64,000 nt of DNA from positions 372,001 through 436,000 of the forward strand of contig NZ_JAROCB010000003.1 of NCBI RefSeq assembly GCF_030433675.1, given 5' to 3'. The translations under genes were made by a program, and so were the position numbers. Position 1 is the stretch's first letter. Every line of letters starts with the position of its first letter. The notes beneath the pieces were generated by a model. The model did not search any database. It saw nothing but the letters and a program-made list of their open reading frames with translations, and had not been told where the DNA came from. Shown piece by piece: positions 8,133 to 16,979 of the stretch. This DNA comes from Leifsonia virtsii (GTDB lineage: Bacteria > Actinomycetota > Actinomycetes > Actinomycetales > Microbacteriaceae).

Positions 8133-9583
8133 TTATTCAGCACCGCCTCTAGTACTTTCCTCGCGATCGGAGCGGCGATGGAGTTACCCGTGCCGCTCTG
8201 ACCCTGTCCACCGCCATTTTCGACAACTACCGCCACAGCGAACTCGGGATCGTTCGCCGGCGCGAAACCGGTGAACCACAGCGTGTACGGGTCGTTCTCC
8301 CCGTTCTGCGCCGTCCCCGTCTTACCGCCGACCTGGACCCCACTTATTCTTGCATTGCTCGCCACGCCGTGATCGACGCCGTCGACCATCATCTGCTTGA
8401 TCGTGTCCGCGTTCTGCTGGCTCATCGGGCGTGAGAACTCCTTGGGCTGGAAGGCCTCGGTCGTCTGCATGTCCGCCGAACGGATGGAGTCGACCAGGTT
8501 CGGCGTCATCAGCGTGCCGCCGTTGGCGACCGCCGCCGACACCATCGCCATCTGCAGCGGGGTCGCCCTGTCGTCCTTCTGGCCGAACGAGCCGAGCGCG
8601 CGCTCCGCGGCGTCGGGGTAAAGCGGGTACACGCTCTTCTCAACCGGGATCGGGATGCTGAGCTCCTGGTTGAACCCGAACTTGTCGGCCTGGTCCTTGA
8701 TGACCTGCGGCTTCAGCTGCATCCCGAGCTCGGCGAACGGGATGTTGCAGGAGAGGATCTGCGCGGTGGCGATCGAGACGGTCTCGCCAGGGCCGCAGGT
8801 GGTCAGGGAGTCGTTCTTCACCACGGTCGGCGACCCGGGGAGGGGCAGCGAGGCCGGGTTGGGGAGCTGGCTGTCCTTCGTGTAGTCGCCGGTGCCGAAC
8901 GCGGTCGCGCTCATGACGGGCTTGAATGTCGAGCCCGGAGGGTTCAGATTGCCGCCGATGGTGCGGTTGATGAGCGGGTCGCCCTTGGCGTCGAGCAGCT
9001 GCTTGTAGTTCGCGTCCACCGTGTCGCCGTCGTGCGAGGCGAGCGTGTTGGGGTCGTAGGTGGGCTTGGACACCATGGCGAGGATCTTGCCGGTCTTCGG
9101 CTGCAGGAGCACGACGGCGCCCTGGTAGTCGCCGAGCGCGTCCCACGCGGCTTGCTGCGCGACCGGGTCGATCGTCGTCTCCACCGTGGCGCCCTGCGGA
9201 CTCTTTCCGGTCAGGATGGCGTTGATGCGGTCGAAGAACTGCGAGTTCGACGAGCCGCTCAGCTTGTCGTTGAGCGCACCCTCCAGCCCTGTTGCCTCTC
9301 CGTTGATCGGGAAGAAGCCGGTGACCGCCGAGTACAGCGGGCCGTTGCTGTACACGCGCTGCCACTTGTAGACGTCGTTCGACGGCACGGACTGCGCGAT
9401 CGGCTGCCCGGCGACGAGGATCGCTCCGCGCTGCGCCTGGTAGCTGTCGTTGAGCGCGCGGGTGTTCCTGGCGTCGGTGCTGAGGCTGTCCGCCTGGAAG
9501 ACCTGGAGGATCGACGTCGACACCAGCAGCGCCAGGAACATGGCGACCACGATCGTGCTCACCCGTTTGATCTCACGGTTCAT
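8129..9583 (-). CDS. pbpA: Penicillin-binding protein 2 / class B transpeptidase PbpA
   Basis: The 484-residue enzyme cross-links peptidoglycan outside the membrane. It has an N-terminal signal anchor (about residues 10-29), a PBP dimer-type region, and a transpeptidase domain with the three active motifs: Ser218 in GSTFKP, SCN (278-280) and KTG (421-423). Length and position immediately after rodA match actinobacterial PbpA. It begins at ATG 9581-9583, abutting the rodA stop, and overlaps pknA at its end, so the three genes are almost certainly cotranslated. Confidence 0.95.
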   Translation of the reverse strand: MNREIKRVSTIVVAMFLALLVSTSILQVFQADSLSTDARNTRALNDSYQAQRGAILVAGQPIAQSVPSNDVYKWQRVYSNGPLYSAVTGFFPINGEATGLEGALNDKLSGSSNSQFFDRINAILTGKSPQGATVETTIDPVAQQAAWDALGDYQGAVVLLQPKTGKILAMVSKPTYDPNTLASHDGDTVDANYKQLLDAKGDPLINRTIGGNLNPPGSTFKPVMSATAFGTGDYTKDSQLPNPASLPLPGSPTVVKNDSLTTCGPGETVSIATAQILSCNIPFAELGMQLKPQVIKDQADKFGFNQELSIPIPVEKSVYPLYPDAAERALGSFGQKDDRATPLQMAMVSAAVANGGTLMTPNLVDSIRSADMQTTEAFQPKEFSRPMSQQNADTIKQMMVDGVDHGVASNARISGVQVGGKTGTAQNGENDPYTLWFTGFAPANDPEFAVAVVVENGGGQGQSGTGNSIAAPIARKVLEAVLNK

Positions 9584-10990
9584 CTAGCTCACCACCAGCC
9601 GGGGTTGATTGCGGACGGTGTCGGACAGGCGCAGCAGCAGGGCCACGATGATCCAGTTCGCCACCAGCGACGAGCCGCCGGCCGCGAGGAACGGCGTCGT
9701 CAGACCGGTCAGCGGGATGACGCGGGTCACGCCGCCGATGACGATGAAGCACTGCAGGGCGACCGTGAACGACAGGCCGACCGCGAGAAGCTTGCCGAAA
9801 TCGTCCTGGCCTGCGAAGCCGATGCGAAGGCCGCGCGCCACGAACACCAGGTACAGCGCGAACAGGGCGAACAGGCCGGCGAGGCCGAGCTCCTCGCCGA
9901 GGCTCGCGATGATGTAGTCGCTCTGCGAGACCGGGGTGATCCAGGGCTGGCCCTGACCGAGTCCGGTGCCGATGAGGCCGCCGTGCGCCAGCCCGAACAG
10001 GCCCTGGACGAGCTGGAAGCTGCCGCCCTGCGCGTCGTAGACGCCCTTCGAGAACGGCGTGAGCCAGTTGGCGAAGCGGTCGTGGACGTACGGCAGCAGC
10101 TGGCTGGCGACGACAGCGCCGCCGACGATCAGCAGCAGACCGAGGATGACCCAGCTGATGCGAGCCGTGGCGACGTAGAGCATGACCAGGAACAGGCCGA
10201 AGATCAGCAGACCGGTGCCGAGGTCGCGCTGGAACACGATGACGGCCATGGCCATCAGCCAGACGACCAGCAGCGGACCGAGGTCGCGGGCGCGCGGGAA
10301 CCGGATGCCCAAGAACTTCCTGCCGACCACCGACAGCGACTCGCGCGTCTGCACCAGATAGCCGGCGAAGAACACGGCGAGGCACAGCTTTGCGATCTCG
10401 CCGGGCTGGAAGCTGAACGGCCCGATCCCGATCCACACCCGGGCGCCGTAGATCTCCTTGCCGATGCCCGGGAGCATCGGCAGCAGCAGGAGTACGAGCG
10501 CCGCCAGGCCGAAGAGGTAGGTGTAGCGCTGCAGGATGCGGTGGTTGCGGATGACGACGATGACGGCGATCGCGCAGATGATGGCGATCGCGCTCCAGAC
10601 GATCTGCTTGACGCCGGCGCTGTCCCATCCCGCGTCCTTGTAGTGGATGTCGATGCGGTAGATCTCGGCGATGCCGATGCCGGTCAGCAGCGTGGCGATG
10701 GGGAGCAGGAACGGGTCCGCCTGTGGGGCCACGAAACGGAGCGCGATGTGCATCCCGACGACGAGTGCCGACAGGCCGGCGCCGAGGTAGACGAGCGTGA
10801 GGTCGACGTGCCCGAGCGCACCGAGCTGCACGAGCACGACCGCCGCCGCGTTGATGCCGCACGCGATCACCAGCAGGAACAGCTCGAGGTTGCGCAGCTT
10901 GGCGGGAAGGCGCAGCCGTTTCACCGGCCCGGTGGCGGTCCGGGGCGGCCTGGCCTGCTGGCGCGCGGCTGTTCTACTGTCCGCGGGCAT
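9584..10990 (-). CDS. rodA: FtsW/RodA/SpoVE-family peptidoglycan polymerase
   Basis: This 468-residue SEDS-family glycosyltransferase polymerises lipid II. It has about ten membrane helices and the family motifs: GARVWIGIGPFSFQPGEIAK, VFQRDLGTGLLIF with the catalytic Asp, and the C-terminal GLTTPFLAAGGSSLVANW. Its stop touches the pbpA ATG, giving the usual SEDS plus class B PBP pair. The start (ATG 10988-10990) lies inside the end of pstP by 17 bases. Confidence 0.94.
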   Translation of the reverse strand: MPADSRTAARQQARPPRTATGPVKRLRLPAKLRNLELFLLVIACGINAAAVVLVQLGALGHVDLTLVYLGAGLSALVVGMHIALRFVAPQADPFLLPIATLLTGIGIAEIYRIDIHYKDAGWDSAGVKQIVWSAIAIICAIAVIVVIRNHRILQRYTYLFGLAALVLLLLPMLPGIGKEIYGARVWIGIGPFSFQPGEIAKLCLAVFFAGYLVQTRESLSVVGRKFLGIRFPRARDLGPLLVVWLMAMAVIVFQRDLGTGLLIFGLFLVMLYVATARISWVILGLLLIVGGAVVASQLLPYVHDRFANWLTPFSKGVYDAQGGSFQLVQGLFGLAHGGLIGTGLGQGQPWITPVSQSDYIIASLGEELGLAGLFALFALYLVFVARGLRIGFAGQDDFGKLLAVGLSFTVALQCFIVIGGVTRVIPLTGLTTPFLAAGGSSLVANWIIVALLLRLSDTVRNQPRLVVS

Positions 10991-12224
10991 CGTTCAACTG
11001 CTCCACGATGTTCTTGGCCGACTGCAGGTCGTCGGCGTTGATGGTCTGCTCCACCTGCTGCTTGTCGTACTCGGGCAGGCGGTCGACCTGCACGTCCGAC
11101 TCCTCGTACAGGTGCGAGAGGCTGATCGGCCCGATGCCCTGCTGAACGCCCTGGTAGATGGCGACGTGCCCGTCCGGCGACTTCCCGACGTAGTACCGTG
11201 ACTGCGTCCACTGGTACCCGAAGAAGATCGCGAGCACGATCGCGACCACGAGCACGATGAGCCCGATCATCCAGGTGAGGCGCCGGCGCCGCACGCGGCG
11301 GGCGTCCTCCTCGATCAGCTCGTCGAGGTAGTCCTCCGACTGCGGCTCGAAGTGCGTCGGACCGGTGGCCGGACGGATGGGGTGCAGCCGGAGGGCGGGG
11401 AGGCGCGAGGCACGCGTCGTGGGCTTCGGCTCCGATCCGAACTGCAGGGGAGAAGCGGCCGAGCCGACGGTGACCGGCTCCTTCATCACGTCGCCGCGAC
11501 TCGTGTCGCCGATGTCGAGCACCACAGCAGTGACGTTGTCCGGAGCGCCGGCGTCGAGGCTCTGCTTCAGCAGACGCTCGGCGACCTGCCTCGGGCCGTC
11601 CTTGGACGCGAGCGCCGCCTGCATGTCGTCGTGCTTGACGACACCGCTCAGGCCGTCGGAGCAGATCAGCCAGCGGTCGCCGGGGCGCGTGTCCAGCGTC
11701 CACGTGTCGATCTCCGGAGAGGCGTCAACATCGCCGAGCACGCGCATGAGTACCGAGCGGCGCGGGTGGACCATCGCCTCCTCCTCGGTGATGCGCCCGC
11801 TGTCGACGAGCCGCTGCACGAAGGTGTGGTCTGTGGTGACCTGCTTCAGTTCGCCGTCCCGGAACAGGTAGATGCGGGAGTCGCCGATGTGGGCGAAGGC
11901 GATCTCGTCGCCGACCCGGACCATTGCGCTGACCGTGGTCCCCATCCCGGTGAGCTCGGGGTGCTCGAACACGGTCTCGGCGAGCAGCGAGTTGGCTGCG
12001 ATCAGGGCCGACTGCAGGGCGAACTCGGCCTCGCCGGCGGTCTCGTACTCGCGGTCGGCCTCCCGGATGCGGGTGACCGCGATGGCGGAGGCGACGTCGC
12101 CCCCGGCGTGACCGCCCATCCCGTCGGCGACGACGAACAGGTCCCTTCCGGCGTAGCCGGAGTCCTGGTTGTTCGAGCGGATCTTCCCGACATGGGAGAT
12201 GGCCGCCGCCTTGTTCGCCGCCAC
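10974..12224 (-). CDS. pstP: PP2C-family Ser/Thr protein phosphatase PstP
   Basis: The 416-residue phosphatase reverses the action of PknA and PknB. Metal-binding Asp residues lie in RSNNQD (Asp21), VADGMGGH (Asp34), CSDGLSG and DNVTAVV. The catalytic domain ends near residue 240. A variable linker, a membrane helix near 316-340 and an extracellular tail of about 75 residues follow, the normal layout of the mycobacterial enzyme. The start is a GTG at 12222-12224, four bases after fhaB ends. Confidence 0.94.
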   Translation of the reverse strand: MAANKAAAISHVGKIRSNNQDSGYAGRDLFVVADGMGGHAGGDVASAIAVTRIREADREYETAGEAEFALQSALIAANSLLAETVFEHPELTGMGTTVSAMVRVGDEIAFAHIGDSRIYLFRDGELKQVTTDHTFVQRLVDSGRITEEEAMVHPRRSVLMRVLGDVDASPEIDTWTLDTRPGDRWLICSDGLSGVVKHDDMQAALASKDGPRQVAERLLKQSLDAGAPDNVTAVVLDIGDTSRGDVMKEPVTVGSAASPLQFGSEPKPTTRASRLPALRLHPIRPATGPTHFEPQSEDYLDELIEEDARRVRRRRLTWMIGLIVLVVAIVLAIFFGYQWTQSRYYVGKSPDGHVAIYQGVQQGIGPISLSHLYEESDVQVDRLPEYDKQQVEQTINADDLQSAKNIVEQLNDARGQ

Positions 12225-12228
12225 CGGG

Positions 12229-12822
12229 TTACCGCCGCAGCTCGAACGTGGTCGTGCCGATCTTGATCGGCGTGTCGAGCGGGACCTGGGTCGGGACGGT
12301 GACGCGGCGGCCGTCGAGGAAGGTGCCGTTCGTCGAGTCGAGATCCTGGATCATCCACTCGTCGTTCCAGAGGAGCAGGCGGGCGTGGTGGGTGGAGGTG
12401 TAGTCGTCACGGATGACGAGGTTCGAGTCGCCGGAGCGGCCGATGGTGATCGGGTCGCGGCCGAGCGGCAGCTCCGTGCCGGCGCGCGGGCCGGACGTGA
12501 TCACCAGGCGTCGCGCGGTCTGCACGCTCGCGTTGGTGCCGCCGCTCGCGCGGTTGGCGCCGGACGGGAGGGTCGAGACCGGTGCAGCCTTCATCACCGG
12601 CTCGGTCGGACCGGCGGGCGCGGCGCGGGGCGCGGCGGGTGCGCTCGCCGCGGCCGGTGCACCCGGGAAGGGAGAGGCCGCCGCCTGCGACTCCGGCAGT
12701 TTGCGCACGCGCTGGCCGAACAGGTCGGTGCGGAGCGCGTAGACGATGCCGAAGACGAACAGCCAGAGCAGCAGGAGGAAGCCGAACCGCAGCACCAGCA
12801 GGGTCAGCTCGCTGGGGTTCAC
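12229..12822 (-). CDS. fhaB: FHA-domain membrane protein FhaB/FipA
   Basis: The 197-residue protein has one N-terminal membrane helix (about residues 8-30), an Ala/Pro-rich linker, and a C-terminal FHA domain (about 115-195) with GRDPITIGR, TSTHHARL and DSTNGTFLDG. FHA domains bind phosphothreonine, so it is an adaptor for PknA/PknB-phosphorylated division proteins. It starts with GTG 12820-12822, overlapping the fhaA stop by four bases (GTGA). Confidence 0.93.
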   Translation of the reverse strand: MNPSELTLLVLRFGFLLLLWLFVFGIVYALRTDLFGQRVRKLPESQAAASPFPGAPAAASAPAAPRAAPAGPTEPVMKAAPVSTLPSGANRASGGTNASVQTARRLVITSGPRAGTELPLGRDPITIGRSGDSNLVIRDDYTSTHHARLLLWNDEWMIQDLDSTNGTFLDGRRVTVPTQVPLDTPIKIGTTTFELRR

Positions 12823-13556
12823 GAGGGACCCCAGAAGTTGCCGACGTCGTGACGCCGGGTCGCGTCGTCAACGCGGCCGGGCGAGGAGGGCGCGGCCTGC
12901 GGCAGTACCCGGAAGACGATGCGGGTGCGGCCGATGCTGATGACCGACTCGGGCTGGAGGATGGCCTTCTTCAGCGGCTGGCCGTCGAGCTTCGAGCCGT
13001 TGGTCGAGCCGAGGTCCTCGACCTGGGCGCGCTGGCCGTCCCACGTGACCATGATGTGGCGGCGGGAGATGCCGGTGTCGTCGACCGTGATGTCGGCCTC
13101 GGCGCCGCGGCCGACCACGGTGCGGGAGCGGGTGAGCGGGTAGTGCCTTCCGTCGATGTCGAGCACGGGAGTCCAGGCGACGTCGCCCTTCACGTTCTCG
13201 GACTCGACCTGCAGCATCCCGACGGAGAGCTCGGCGTCCTCCTCCAGCTCGATCGAGATGCCGCCCGCGAACTGGTAGTGCTGCGAGCGGGCGTGCTTCT
13301 GCACGAAGTCGATCAGCTCGTCGGTCAGCGCGGCGCCCATCGACCGCATCCGCGAGTAGTCGGCCGCCGACATGCGCAGGACGAAACGGTTGGGCGCGAG
13401 CACGCGGTCGCGGCTCACCACGGCGGCCTTGGTGTCGAGCTCCTTGCGAAGGGCGCTGGTGAGCTCGACCGGCTGCAGCCCGGAGCGGAAGGTCTTGGCG
13501 AACGCGCCGTTGACGGCACGCTCGAGCCCCCGCTCGAAGTTGTCCAGAATGCCCAC
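12819..13556 (-). CDS. fhaA: FhaA-type protein (DUF3662 plus FHA domain)
   Basis: The 245-residue protein pairs an N-terminal DUF3662 domain (about residues 1-115; begins GILDNFERGLERAVNGAFAKTF) with a C-terminal FHA domain (GRGAEADITV, GISRRHIMV, DLGSTNGSKLDG). In mycobacteria FhaA binds phosphorylated MviN/CwsA and restrains peptidoglycan synthesis. It is shorter than the mycobacterial form because the long disordered linker is reduced. It is the first gene of the leftward operon; the start is GTG with GGGAG upstream, preceded by a 19-bp dyad. Confidence 0.93.
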   Translation of the reverse strand: MGILDNFERGLERAVNGAFAKTFRSGLQPVELTSALRKELDTKAAVVSRDRVLAPNRFVLRMSAADYSRMRSMGAALTDELIDFVQKHARSQHYQFAGGISIELEEDAELSVGMLQVESENVKGDVAWTPVLDIDGRHYPLTRSRTVVGRGAEADITVDDTGISRRHIMVTWDGQRAQVEDLGSTNGSKLDGQPLKKAILQPESVISIGRTRIVFRVLPQAAPSSPGRVDDATRRHDVGNFWGPS

Positions 13557-13578
13557 AGTCTCCCGCTTCCGGCTCGAT

Positions 13579-13597
13579 GACTACATGCATGTTAGTC
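13579..13597. promoter_or_regulatory. Dyad upstream of fhaA
   Basis: GACTACATGCATGTTAGTC is an almost perfect palindrome 22 bases before the fhaA start. It could be an operator for the fhaA-pknB operon; no regulator is assigned. Confidence 0.35.
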
Positions 13598-13698
13598 GGA
13601 ACCCTGGAAAACGCCCTGGCTATCCGGTGAAGATCAGTCCTCCGGAGGACGCCCCGATTCGTGATGCATCCGGCCGCCGTGTTACAGTCTCTTGGTTC

Positions 13699-13782
13699 GC
13701 GCGAGTGGCGGAATTGGCAGACGCGCTGGCTTCAGGTGCCAGTGCCCGCAAGGGCGTGGGGGTTCAAGTCCCCCCTCGCGCA
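13699..13782 (+). tRNA. tRNA-Leu (CAG anticodon)
   Basis: The acceptor arms GCGCGAG (13699-13705) and CTCGCGC (13775-13781) pair fully, with discriminator A at 13782. The anticodon CAG is at 13733-13735 in a TTCAGGT loop, and there is a long variable arm (TGCCCGCAAGGGCGT) as expected for tRNA-Leu. The T loop is GGTTCAAGTCC. CCA is not encoded. A TACAGT -10 lies at 13682-13687. It sits next to fhaA as in other actinobacteria and marks the left boundary of the foreign island. Confidence 0.93.
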
Positions 13783-13793
13783 CGACGGGTGGA

Positions 13794-13949
13794 TTTCGGA
13801 ATCCGGCAAATGGATTCTCGAAATAGCTCCCGACGAACGAAAGAGGGCCGGATCGACTGAGAATGTCGATCCGGCCCTTCGTTATTTGGGGCGTGAGGCG
13901 CGTTCGATCCGGAATCCGGCGCCGAAATCCGGTCGATAACCGGTTTCGG
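13794..13949. repeat. Palindrome-rich left end of the island
   Basis: TTTCGGAATCCGG (13794-13806) is followed by its near complement GGATTCTCGAAA (13812-13823). After the terminator come GATCCGGAATCCGG (13906-13919) and a dyad with CCGAAA/TTTCGG arms (13922-13949). The repeated CGGAATCCG theme recurs at the right end (32834-32846, inverted). It may be a recombination site. Confidence 0.45.
13844..13878 (+). terminator. Terminator after tRNA-Leu
   Basis: A perfect 14-bp stem (AGGGCCGGATCGAC, 13844-13857, with its complement 13865-13878) with a 7-base loop is followed by TCGTTATTT. It would end tRNA-Leu transcription and also faces the leftward transposase gene. Confidence 0.75.
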
Positions 13950-13998
13950 GCGCGGCGAAGCGATCGGTCTTGCGTGTGTACGTCTGTGTTGCCGGAGG

Positions 13999-15750
13999 CT
14001 ATGCCGGCGGGGCCGTGGAGTTAGGCAACGCTCGCAGGGGTTCCGAGCCGTTGACGGTCTTTCTGCGCCGAGCACGGTGCTTAGGCGCCGTCATACGCTC
14101 ATAGTCCGCCATGAAGAACGTCTCGATTTTGCGCAGGTTCGTGGACGCGGCGGCCAGCGCGACTGCAAGGTAGTGGAAGGCGTAGCCACGCCCGGTTCGC
14201 TTGGCCGGGTTGGCGATGTCTTCTCGGTTGCTGTCTTTCAGCACCCTATGCGAGGACTCGACCAGACTTCGCATGCCGTAGAAGCCCTGGTGCTCTTCGG
14301 ACAAGTATGGGTATTTCTGAACGTGTTTGATTGCTGGGACAGGCTTCTTGTTCTGCTTCGTCGGCTTGTCGCCTGCGTCGATCGGGATGGTGATGGTTCG
14401 CGCCGTGGTAGGCGTGATGACCTTCTTCGCTCCGCGATCGTAGGCCAGGTAGCTTCCAGGCCTGGGGTAGGTGAATCGCTGGTATCCATCCTTGTCTGGC
14501 CGTCCCTTGGGGATCATGCGATACGGCTCGCGAGCCCGGATGAGCCTTTCGCGTTCGGCTTCGTCGACGACGGTCTTCTTGTCGCCGGTGACAGGGTCTT
14601 TCACCTCTTTGCGGATCTTCTTCGAGCCGTCGATGAGTGCCTGCGGCATGTACGTGACGTACCAGGAGCCGTCGACGAGGATCAGGTCCTCGTAGCTGCT
14701 TTGCTCTCCCAGGTAATTCTTCGGGTAGTCGATGACGAGCTCCCACCCGAGCAGCCGGACCGGGATCTGGAAGTTTTCGATCCTCTCGCCGTTGTAGGCG
14801 CGGTCGGCGAGGATCAGGCCGGGACGAACGCCGAGGCGCTCCACCGACTGCACCAGGCGCAAACCGTGCCCGACGAGGCGGCCGGGTCTGTGGAAGGTGA
14901 CGGCGAGGGTGAGTGAAGGGAACATGTGCCGCTCGCCCGGTCTGTTCCACACCATGACGGCATTTTCGAGCTCGTAGGCTGCGACGTCGGTCTTCGCGCC
15001 CTGACCATCGTGGTTTCCCTCGCGTCGGTATCGGCCGGCGAAGGGATCTGCGTTACTTCGCTTGCGTCGGGGATCTGGTGCGTTCGGTCTTCCGGCAATC
15101 TCCATCTTGGTTGCGTCGATAGCGATGTTGCCCGCGTATCGGTCCCAGATGTCCTTCGGGAGCATCCGGACGGTCGTGTGGACCAGCTTCTCGCAGAGCC
15201 AGTCGAGTCTCGCGAGCATGATTTTAGTGTCGATGCGGCCCTGTGTGCTCTCCCACTTCGCTACTTGAGCGGCGTACTCGCCCTCAGAGAGACGCTTGTT
15301 GCGCCGAGACGGATAGGGATCCATCTGCGCGAGCATGGTGTTCGTGGAACGCCACATCCGCAGGTACCACTCCTTGTGCGTGCCACTGCCTTCGACGATT
15401 CCGAGCATCCTGCGGTGTTCTGGATCGAATCGGTGCGCCAGTGTGTGAGCGATCTCCTGGTAGTTCGCGCCGTGTCCCATCTGGATATGGATCAGAAGAA
15501 GGATCAGTACCGCCCGGAACGGGATGTACGGCTTGGCTCCCGCGTTGCTCTTCCGGTTCTCCTTGTGCCACTCTTCCAGGCGGCCGACGACGCCTGAGTG
15601 GTCAACGATCCTCGCGGCCAGCGCGAGGTACGCCTTCGACATCGGCCCGTACTTCTTCCGCTCGACTGCGAGGTCGTGGCTGCTGGGAACGCCGAACGTG
15701 TCGAGCATCCTTCGGGTCAGCAGCTCCTCGGGGTCGCTGACGTGGTTCAC
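13999..15750 (-). CDS. DDE-type transposase-like protein
   Basis: The 583-residue protein looks like an RNase H-fold transposase. Candidate acidic residues are Asp212 (NIAIDATKME), Asp316 (LILADRAYNGE) and Glu498 (SLVESSHRVLKD), with a large insertion between the second and third as in IS4/IS1182-like enzymes. The C-terminus is basic (KHRARRRKTV). The GTG start overlaps the stop of the upstream recombinase-like gene by four bases, so it does not sit in a separate insertion sequence with its own inverted repeats; none were seen. An internal ATG (residue 15) is an alternative start. Family placement is by motif only. Confidence 0.75.
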   Translation of the reverse strand: MNHVSDPEELLTRRMLDTFGVPSSHDLAVERKKYGPMSKAYLALAARIVDHSGVVGRLEEWHKENRKSNAGAKPYIPFRAVLILLLIHIQMGHGANYQEIAHTLAHRFDPEHRRMLGIVEGSGTHKEWYLRMWRSTNTMLAQMDPYPSRRNKRLSEGEYAAQVAKWESTQGRIDTKIMLARLDWLCEKLVHTTVRMLPKDIWDRYAGNIAIDATKMEIAGRPNAPDPRRKRSNADPFAGRYRREGNHDGQGAKTDVAAYELENAVMVWNRPGERHMFPSLTLAVTFHRPGRLVGHGLRLVQSVERLGVRPGLILADRAYNGERIENFQIPVRLLGWELVIDYPKNYLGEQSSYEDLILVDGSWYVTYMPQALIDGSKKIRKEVKDPVTGDKKTVVDEAERERLIRAREPYRMIPKGRPDKDGYQRFTYPRPGSYLAYDRGAKKVITPTTARTITIPIDAGDKPTKQNKKPVPAIKHVQKYPYLSEEHQGFYGMRSLVESSHRVLKDSNREDIANPAKRTGRGYAFHYLAVALAAASTNLRKIETFFMADYERMTAPKHRARRRKTVNGSEPLRALPNSTAPPA

Positions 15751-16853
15751 TTTCCGCTGCCTTCCAGACGAAGGGCGGAGAGGTACGACTCGTCGTCCAG
15801 CGGCGTGACATACGCGAGATATCGGGGGAGGTTTTCGAATTTCTCGAAGCCGAGTGCTCGGTGAACCTCCTTGATCGGCGCACCGGCCTGCAGCTGCTTG
15901 ACGATCCAGGTGGCGCGCAGTCGATTCCCAACCGGGTGTTCTCCGATTGTGTACTGGGTGAAGCTGCTCAGTAGGTTGCCCCCGTCGCTCCGGTTCGGAG
16001 GCCCCCAGAGGGGAATCTCAGGCTCGGCATCGGCGAGGAGGGCAGTCATCCACTCGTCCCACTCCGCAAGGAGCGGTACCAGTCGGGGACTGGTGCCCCC
16101 GTGCACCTCGATGAGGATCCCACCGCCACCGACTCGCACATGACCGGGCATCAGGTCCACGATCTCGACCGGCTTGAGCGCGGCGCCCGCGCAGAGGACG
16201 AGCATCAGCATTGCGCGGCGACGCTTCACCTCAGTGTGCTGTCCGAGAGCCCAGAAGCGGAAGTGCGCCATTTGCTCGGCGCTGTATGGCGCGGCCACGC
16301 CTTTGCGGCTCAGTGGGGTCAGTCGCTCGTTGTGCTGCTCGGGTACCAGCACCTCAGCGATGCGAAGGAGCATGGCGCGGTAGTTACGGCGGGTGCCCTC
16401 GCTTCTGCCGCGGTTCTCCTCGGTCGCGTACATGTCGATCGCTTGTCGACTGAAAATGACTCCGGCTTCGAGGGGCAGCCCGCGCTCCACGACGCACCAG
16501 GTGACGAACGCGGTCGCGATCGTCGTGAGGAGCTTCGCCGTGTACTTGGTTTGCGGGGCAGCGAGCGAGCAGGCGTCTTTGACGAAATCTGCGATGAGGG
16601 GCCAGGTTTCAGTATCTCTGCGCGGACGATAGGTGGACATCGCCTCTTGGGCCTCGCTCGGAATGGTGTTGTGGCCGCATCGGGTAAGGATTGCGGCTAC
16701 AACTCCGGTTTGCCGAGAGAAGGTCCCGACTGCCTGCTCGAGGTCAGATGCATGCTTACGCGCCCAAGTCGTGTCTCCGAAGGAGAGTTGCTCGTCGAGC
16801 CGAACTTGCTCCGGGCTGCGTCGAGGCGCGCGCGGGGATCGAGAAGTGGTCAC
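15747..16853 (-). CDS. Degenerate tyrosine-recombinase-like protein, copy 1
   Basis: The 368-residue protein has a SAM-like N-terminal core domain (about residues 85-170, with GTRRNYRAMLLRIAEV) and a C-terminal domain like phage integrases. The catalytic set is broken. The first Arg is Lys227 (GAALKPVEIVDL), the HxxR His is Asn310 although Arg313 stays (NRLRATW), and the second His is Phe336 (LGF). A Tyr remains near 345-348 (RYLAYV). Copy 2 at 18192 shows the same pattern, so this is a family trait and not decay of one gene. The role could be DNA binding or a modified recombinase. It is coupled to the transposase-like gene. Confidence 0.65.
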   Translation of the reverse strand: MTTSRSPRAPRRSPEQVRLDEQLSFGDTTWARKHASDLEQAVGTFSRQTGVVAAILTRCGHNTIPSEAQEAMSTYRPRRDTETWPLIADFVKDACSLAAPQTKYTAKLLTTIATAFVTWCVVERGLPLEAGVIFSRQAIDMYATEENRGRSEGTRRNYRAMLLRIAEVLVPEQHNERLTPLSRKGVAAPYSAEQMAHFRFWALGQHTEVKRRRAMLMLVLCAGAALKPVEIVDLMPGHVRVGGGGILIEVHGGTSPRLVPLLAEWDEWMTALLADAEPEIPLWGPPNRSDGGNLLSSFTQYTIGEHPVGNRLRATWIVKQLQAGAPIKEVHRALGFEKFENLPRYLAYVTPLDDESYLSALRLEGSGK

Positions 16854-16979
16854 GGGTACGGCTATGCCGCGGGGCGACCCCCGTGGTGTGAGAAAGGGCG
16901 CGTGCCGATGAGCGCGGGGTCACGCCGGCTCGAGATCCTCTGCCTGTCGGCAGCCTCCTTGCTGATCTGGTGGCCCTGC

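Noticed and set aside
16861-16979. Possible direct repeat GGCTATGCCG at 13998 and 16860 as IS ends
   Set aside because: It is only about ten bases, in direct orientation, with no terminal inverted repeats.
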